Positions 60,973 through 64,000 of a DNA stretch of 64,000 nucleotides are shown here, one piece after another (the stretch's first letter is position 1; each line of letters starts with the position of its first letter). The stretch spans positions 806,001 to 870,000 of the forward strand of contig CP012155.1 in NCBI GenBank assembly GCA_001602415.1, given 5' to 3'. A program made the position numbers and the translations under genes. Below the pieces are notes generated by a model. It was given only the letters and a program-made list of their open reading frames with translations, had not been told where the DNA came from and ran no database searches. Source of the DNA: Bacteroidetes bacterium UKL13-3 (lineage in GTDB: Bacteria; Bacteroidota; Bacteroidia; UKL13-3).

Positions 60973-61142
60973 TTTGATAAGTGCTTTTTAGCCTCATCAT
61001 TCGATATAATCTCTCCATTTAGAGACTGCTGAGTTCCTTTATCTATTTTTTGTAGCAAAATAATCTTTTGAATTAACTCCTCAGACGAAAACTCATCTGG
61101 AAGATCTTTTATTGTTTGAATAATTTGCGCCTTTGTAATCAT
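60960..61142 (-). CDS. Antitoxin partner of the ParE-type toxin
   Basis: A 60-residue protein, MITKAQIIQTIKDLPDEFSS at the start and ISNDEAKKHLSKWLK at the end. It lacks a strong DNA-binding domain match but has the charged C-terminal helix common to small antitoxins that wrap around ParE. The gene overlaps the toxin by 13 bases, on the same strand. It is named by context rather than by a clear family match. The 38-base gap to the peptidase gene leaves little room for a promoter. Confidence 0.8.
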   Translation of the reverse strand: MITKAQIIQTIKDLPDEFSSEELIQKIILLQKIDKGTQQSLNGEIISNDEAKKHLSKWLK

Positions 61143-61180
61143 ACTCGAATATACAAAATGGTGTGATATTTTATACTCGT

Positions 61181-63343
61181 TTATAATTTCTCTAAAATGA
61201 AACGCGTCATTTTATCATACAGGTGTAAGCGGGTTTTAGCACCGCCAATTCCATGGTTTTTGTTAGGGTAGTATTCGCTATCAAATTTTATACCTTTATT
61301 AATCATAGCGTTTACCATTTCAACAGCGTTTTGAAAATGAACATTATCATCCGCGGTTCCATGGATAATGAGGTAGTTCCCTTTGATCTTATCTACATGG
61401 TTGATAGGAGAGTTGTCGTCATAACTTTTCCCGTTTTCCTGAGGTGTGCGCATAAAACGTTCGGTGTAAATATTGTCGTAATACCTCCAATTTGTTACCG
61501 GAGCCACGGCAATGGCAGCTTTAAATGCATCATTACCTTTACTAATTCCCAAGCTCGACATGTATCCTCCAAAACTCCATCCCCAAATACCAATCCTACT
61601 TGCATCAATGTATGGAAGTTTACCCAGCTGTTTTGCAACATATATTTGATCTTCAATTTCGTATTTACCCAATTGCAGGTAGGTTGATTTTTTGAAGGCT
61701 TCTCCTTTAAAACCTGTTCCTCTTCCATCAACACATACGATGATGTATCCTTTATTAGCAAGTAATTGATACCAAAAATAATTGCCGCCCATCCATCGAT
61801 TTACCGCAAGCTGATGTCCCGGACCGCCATATACATACATTAATACAGGGTACTTTTTATTGGCATCAAAGTTTAATGGTTTAATGATAAATGAATTGAG
61901 TTCTTCTTCATACGCGTTTTTGTATGCGGTCATCTCCGCTTTCGCGATATTGAAAGTGGCCATTTTATTGGAAAGTGATTTGTTGTCTTCCAATACTCTT
62001 AACTCTTTACCTTTAGCATCGCATAATGCATAATAGGGAGGGGTGTTTATAGACGAATGGCTGTGCAAGAAGTAGGTGAATGTTGCATTAAAAGTTGCGT
62101 TGTTCCAACCTTTGCTAGTGGTAAGTTGTTGCTTGTTTTTTCCATCTAATGAAATGGCATACACATACCTTTCGGCTGAGTTCATTTCCGATGTGGAAAC
62201 AAAGAGTGTTTTCTTTTTCTCATCAATGCCATAAAATTGATCAATATCCCAATTGCCTTGTGTAATCTGTTTCATCAAATTACCTTTCATATCATATTGA
62301 TATAAATGATTCCATCCTGTTTTTTCACTGTTGATGATAAACGATTTTCCATCATTCAAAAAAGTAATTTCCGGAACGTCAATGTATGCTTTGTTTTCTT
62401 CTGTATAAACAATGACTGTTGATCCATTTTGGGTATTTCCCATGAGCAGTTCTAGTTTGTTTTGAAGGCGGTTTAAGCGTTCAATGCATAGTGTGTTTTT
62501 TTCTTTTGTCCATTGTATACGAGGGATATAAATATCTTTTTCGGTGCCAATATTCATCAATTGTTTTTTGCCAGATTGAATATCGTAAGCATAAATTTCA
62601 ATCACTGAATTTGCCTCCCCTGCTTTTGGGTATTTAAACTTATACTCCTCGGGATACAACTTGCCATACATCGGCATTCCGTATTCTTTTACTGCACTTT
62701 CATCAAATCGGTAAAAAGCTATTTGTGTGCTGTTGGTATTCCAATAAAAACCTTTTGAAAGTGCGAACTCTTCTTCGTACACCCAATCAGTTGCTCCGTT
62801 GATAATGCTGTTTGTTTTTCCATCGTTGGTAATCTGAAATTCTTTGCTTGAAGTTAAATCGTAATAAAAAAGATTATTGCTGCGCACATAAGCAATTTTT
62901 TTTCCATCGGGCGAGAATGCTGCTAACATAACTGCATCCGAAAATGGCGTTATTACGGTTTTTGTTTTGAGGTCATACACCGAAATATTTGCAGAAAATG
63001 AATGGCGGTAAATTTGTTTAGGATTGGTGAGTATCAGAAGTTTTGATTCATCGGCACTCCACTCATAAGAGAAACCCGAAAATCCGATTTCTTTACTTTT
63101 AGCCAACGTATCAACAGCTTTTCCGGTTGCAAAACTGTATCGTACAATATTGTCCTGGTCATCTTGAGCCGAATAGTATTTGCCATCACTCATCGAGTTA
63201 AATCCTGCTACTCCTTTAGCAGAGAAGGTTCCCTTGGTAAAAATGTCTTCAAGCGTTATTTCCTGTTGTGCAGATACTCTTATTATCGCTGCACTCAAAA
63301 ATAGAACCGCAAAGGCGCAAAGGCGCAATGTTTTGTTTGTCAT
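61181..63343 (-). CDS. Dipeptidyl peptidase IV-type serine peptidase (S9B)
   Basis: 720 residues: signal peptide (residues 1-25, ending SAQ), an eight-bladed propeller domain (DPPIV_N) with the Glu pair in TDWVYEEEFALSKGFYWN, and a C-terminal alpha/beta hydrolase with Ser590 in GWSFGGY, an Asp near 664 in GTADDNVHF and a His near 697 in NKNHGIGG. It removes dipeptides (Xaa-Pro) from peptides in the periplasm. Codons 6-13 of the signal peptide (LRLCAFAV) are the inverted repeat of the adjacent GxxExxY element. The ATG lies one base after the GxxExxY stop. Confidence 0.95.
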   Translation of the reverse strand: MTNKTLRLCAFAVLFLSAAIIRVSAQQEITLEDIFTKGTFSAKGVAGFNSMSDGKYYSAQDDQDNIVRYSFATGKAVDTLAKSKEIGFSGFSYEWSADESKLLILTNPKQIYRHSFSANISVYDLKTKTVITPFSDAVMLAAFSPDGKKIAYVRSNNLFYYDLTSSKEFQITNDGKTNSIINGATDWVYEEEFALSKGFYWNTNSTQIAFYRFDESAVKEYGMPMYGKLYPEEYKFKYPKAGEANSVIEIYAYDIQSGKKQLMNIGTEKDIYIPRIQWTKEKNTLCIERLNRLQNKLELLMGNTQNGSTVIVYTEENKAYIDVPEITFLNDGKSFIINSEKTGWNHLYQYDMKGNLMKQITQGNWDIDQFYGIDEKKKTLFVSTSEMNSAERYVYAISLDGKNKQQLTTSKGWNNATFNATFTYFLHSHSSINTPPYYALCDAKGKELRVLEDNKSLSNKMATFNIAKAEMTAYKNAYEEELNSFIIKPLNFDANKKYPVLMYVYGGPGHQLAVNRWMGGNYFWYQLLANKGYIIVCVDGRGTGFKGEAFKKSTYLQLGKYEIEDQIYVAKQLGKLPYIDASRIGIWGWSFGGYMSSLGISKGNDAFKAAIAVAPVTNWRYYDNIYTERFMRTPQENGKSYDDNSPINHVDKIKGNYLIIHGTADDNVHFQNAVEMVNAMINKGIKFDSEYYPNKNHGIGGAKTRLHLYDKMTRFILEKL
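63306..63328. repeat. Left inverted repeat of GxxExxY element b
   Basis: A 23-bp sequence beginning ACCGCAAAGGCGCAAAGG. It matches the reverse complement of 63742-63764 at 21 of 23 positions. It lies inside the dipeptidyl peptidase gene and encodes its signal-peptide core. Confidence 0.92.
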
Positions 63344-63344
63344 A

Positions 63345-63731
63345 TTAAAAATTATTTACTCTTCTTTTAAAGCCGTCAACGAGCTTCGGTACATTGAAAT
63401 TAATGAGAAACCCTAATGGTTTGTCTGCAAGTTTAAGATAAGTGATGAGTTGAGCCTCATGAACAGGTAATAGAATTTCAACAGCTTTTAACTCTATTAT
63501 GATTTCCTCTACCACCAACAAATCCAATCTAAAGTCCAATTCTAAAGCTTCATTTTTATATTTTACGGGTAATACAACTTGTCGTTGTACAAATAAATTT
63601 CTATTTCTGAGGTCTTTATATAAGCATATTTCGTAAACACTTTCCAATAAACCGGGACCAAGTTGTTTATGAACTTCAATTGAAGCATCCAGAATTTGTT
63701 TACTGATTACGTCTAACTTTTCCCTGTCCAT
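63345..63731 (-). CDS. GxxExxY family protein (PD-(D/E)XK-like), copy b
   Basis: 128 residues from ATG 63729-63731 (MDREKLDV). An open stretch of 19 codons upstream is translated repeat (TAKTQRRK). The G-x-x-E-x-x-Y motif is at 27-33 (GLLESVY). Asp70 in FRLDLLV with Glu80 and Lys82 in IIELKAVE fit the nuclease-like core, and HEAQLITYLKLA and GFLINFN close the domain. It is about 45-50 percent identical to copy a by eye. It is bracketed by a near-perfect 23-bp inverted repeat and lies between the peptidase and a divergent oxidase gene. Confidence 0.93.
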   Translation of the reverse strand: MDREKLDVISKQILDASIEVHKQLGPGLLESVYEICLYKDLRNRNLFVQRQVVLPVKYKNEALELDFRLDLLVVEEIIIELKAVEILLPVHEAQLITYLKLADKPLGFLINFNVPKLVDGFKRRVNNF

Positions 63732-63741
63732 AAAATAGTCT

Positions 63742-63764
63742 TTGCGCCTTTGTGTCTTTGCGGT
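63742..63764. repeat. Right inverted repeat of GxxExxY element b
   Basis: Inverted partner of 63306-63328, with two mismatches. On the plus strand it reads TTGCGCCTTTGTGTCTTTGC and onwards. It ends ten bases before the ATG of the plus-strand oxidase gene and so fills that gene's leader and likely promoter region. Confidence 0.92.
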
Positions 63765-63774
63765 AAAATTGTAC

Positions 63775-64000
63775 ATGCAATATAACAAAGTAACCGCATC
63801 GCAAATAAAGCAGTTTCAATCAATAGTTGGACAATCCTTTGTGATTACTAGTAAAGAAGAAACCCATGAATACTCCCGCGATTACACTGAAGATTTGGAG
63901 TATTATCCTGATGTTGTGGTAAAGCCCAGAACAGCAGAGGAAGTTGCAGCTATTGTGAAAATATGTAATGATGCAAACATTGCACTCACACCTCGTGGAG
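63775..64000 (+). CDS. FAD-linked oxidase (GlcD-like), partial
   Basis: The only convincing plus-strand gene. It starts at ATG 63775 and runs to the window edge (75 codons). The protein begins MQYNKVTASQIKQFQSIVG and continues HEYSRDYTEDLEYYPDVVVK, then PRTAEEVAAIVKICNDANIA and LTPRG. This is the start of the PCMH-type FAD-binding domain of the GlcD/D-lactate dehydrogenase family, which oxidises 2-hydroxy acids. The substrate cannot be told from this fragment. It diverges from the GxxExxY/peptidase genes with only 43 bases between starts, most of it repeat. Confidence 0.88.
   Translation, partial: MQYNKVTASQIKQFQSIVGQSFVITSKEETHEYSRDYTEDLEYYPDVVVKPRTAEEVAAIVKICNDANIALTPRG

Noticed and set aside
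1-64000. tRNA or rRNA genes
   Set aside because: No stretch with conserved rRNA segments was noticed, and nothing seen by eye looked like a cloverleaf with a T-loop GTTCGA motif. The GTTCGA in the arrays at 39.7-41.3 kb is part of 16-bp repeats.

Overview
The window is AT-rich DNA with weak ribosome binding sites, dense same-strand gene overlaps (ATGA, TAATG and TGATG junctions) and several families typical of Bacteroidota: a UpxY-type NusG paralogue, GxxExxY proteins, DUF5672, WbqC-like proteins, paired POT transporters and an S9B dipeptidyl peptidase. It looks like a chromosomal segment of an environmental member of the Bacteroidota. The species cannot be named from the sequence.

From about 56.3 kb down to the left edge, every credible gene lies on the minus strand and belongs to one very large surface-polysaccharide locus. 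In transcription order it starts with the export proteins Wza and Wzc. Three genes for a dTDP-3-acetamido-3,6-dideoxyhexose follow (ketoisomerase, acetyltransferase, aminotransferase), then an ArnC-like glycosyltransferase, a UpxY-type antiterminator and a winged-helix/nucleotidyltransferase regulator. Next come an AlbA-domain protein and a nonulosonic acid block (NeuB, NeuC-type, NeuA-type). After that are an asparagine synthase-like protein and a Wzm/Wzt ABC exporter. Beyond these lie about 30 genes, including roughly twenty glycosyltransferases, aminotransferases, acetyltransferases, two polysaccharide deacetylases, a non-hydrolysing UDP-GlcNAc 2-epimerase, an O-antigen ligase/polymerase, a second asparagine synthase-like protein and an adenylate-forming enzyme. 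The left end carries the small phosphoglycosyl transferase that starts glycan assembly and a truncated CapD-type protein.

Right of the locus (56.4-64 kb) lie two tandem POT peptide transporters separated by a clear terminator, a small membrane ORF, a frameshifted DUF1569 gene, a ParE-type toxin/antitoxin pair, a dipeptidyl peptidase IV, a GxxExxY gene and, on the plus strand, the start of an FAD-linked oxidase.

The most unusual signal is a recurring architecture. Four small genes unrelated to sugar chemistry (a DUF559 nuclease-like gene, an S23/Avd four-helix-bundle gene and two GxxExxY nuclease-like genes) each sit between their own family of repeats, placed exactly at junctions between operon genes. 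The S23 element is the most elaborate. About 1.9 kb of 16-bp and 25-bp unit arrays, in opposite orientations, flank the gene and separate wzt from wzm. One half of the GxxExxY inverted repeat has become the signal-peptide core of the dipeptidyl peptidase, and the DUF559 repeat has become the C-terminus of a glycosyltransferase. I infer that these are small repeat-borne mobile units that use operon junctions as safe sites.

Several relics also show turnover: a decayed copy of a glycosyltransferase start at 23.6 kb, a duplicated 3' end of the regulator beside the AlbA gene, and a one-base deletion in the DUF1569 gene.
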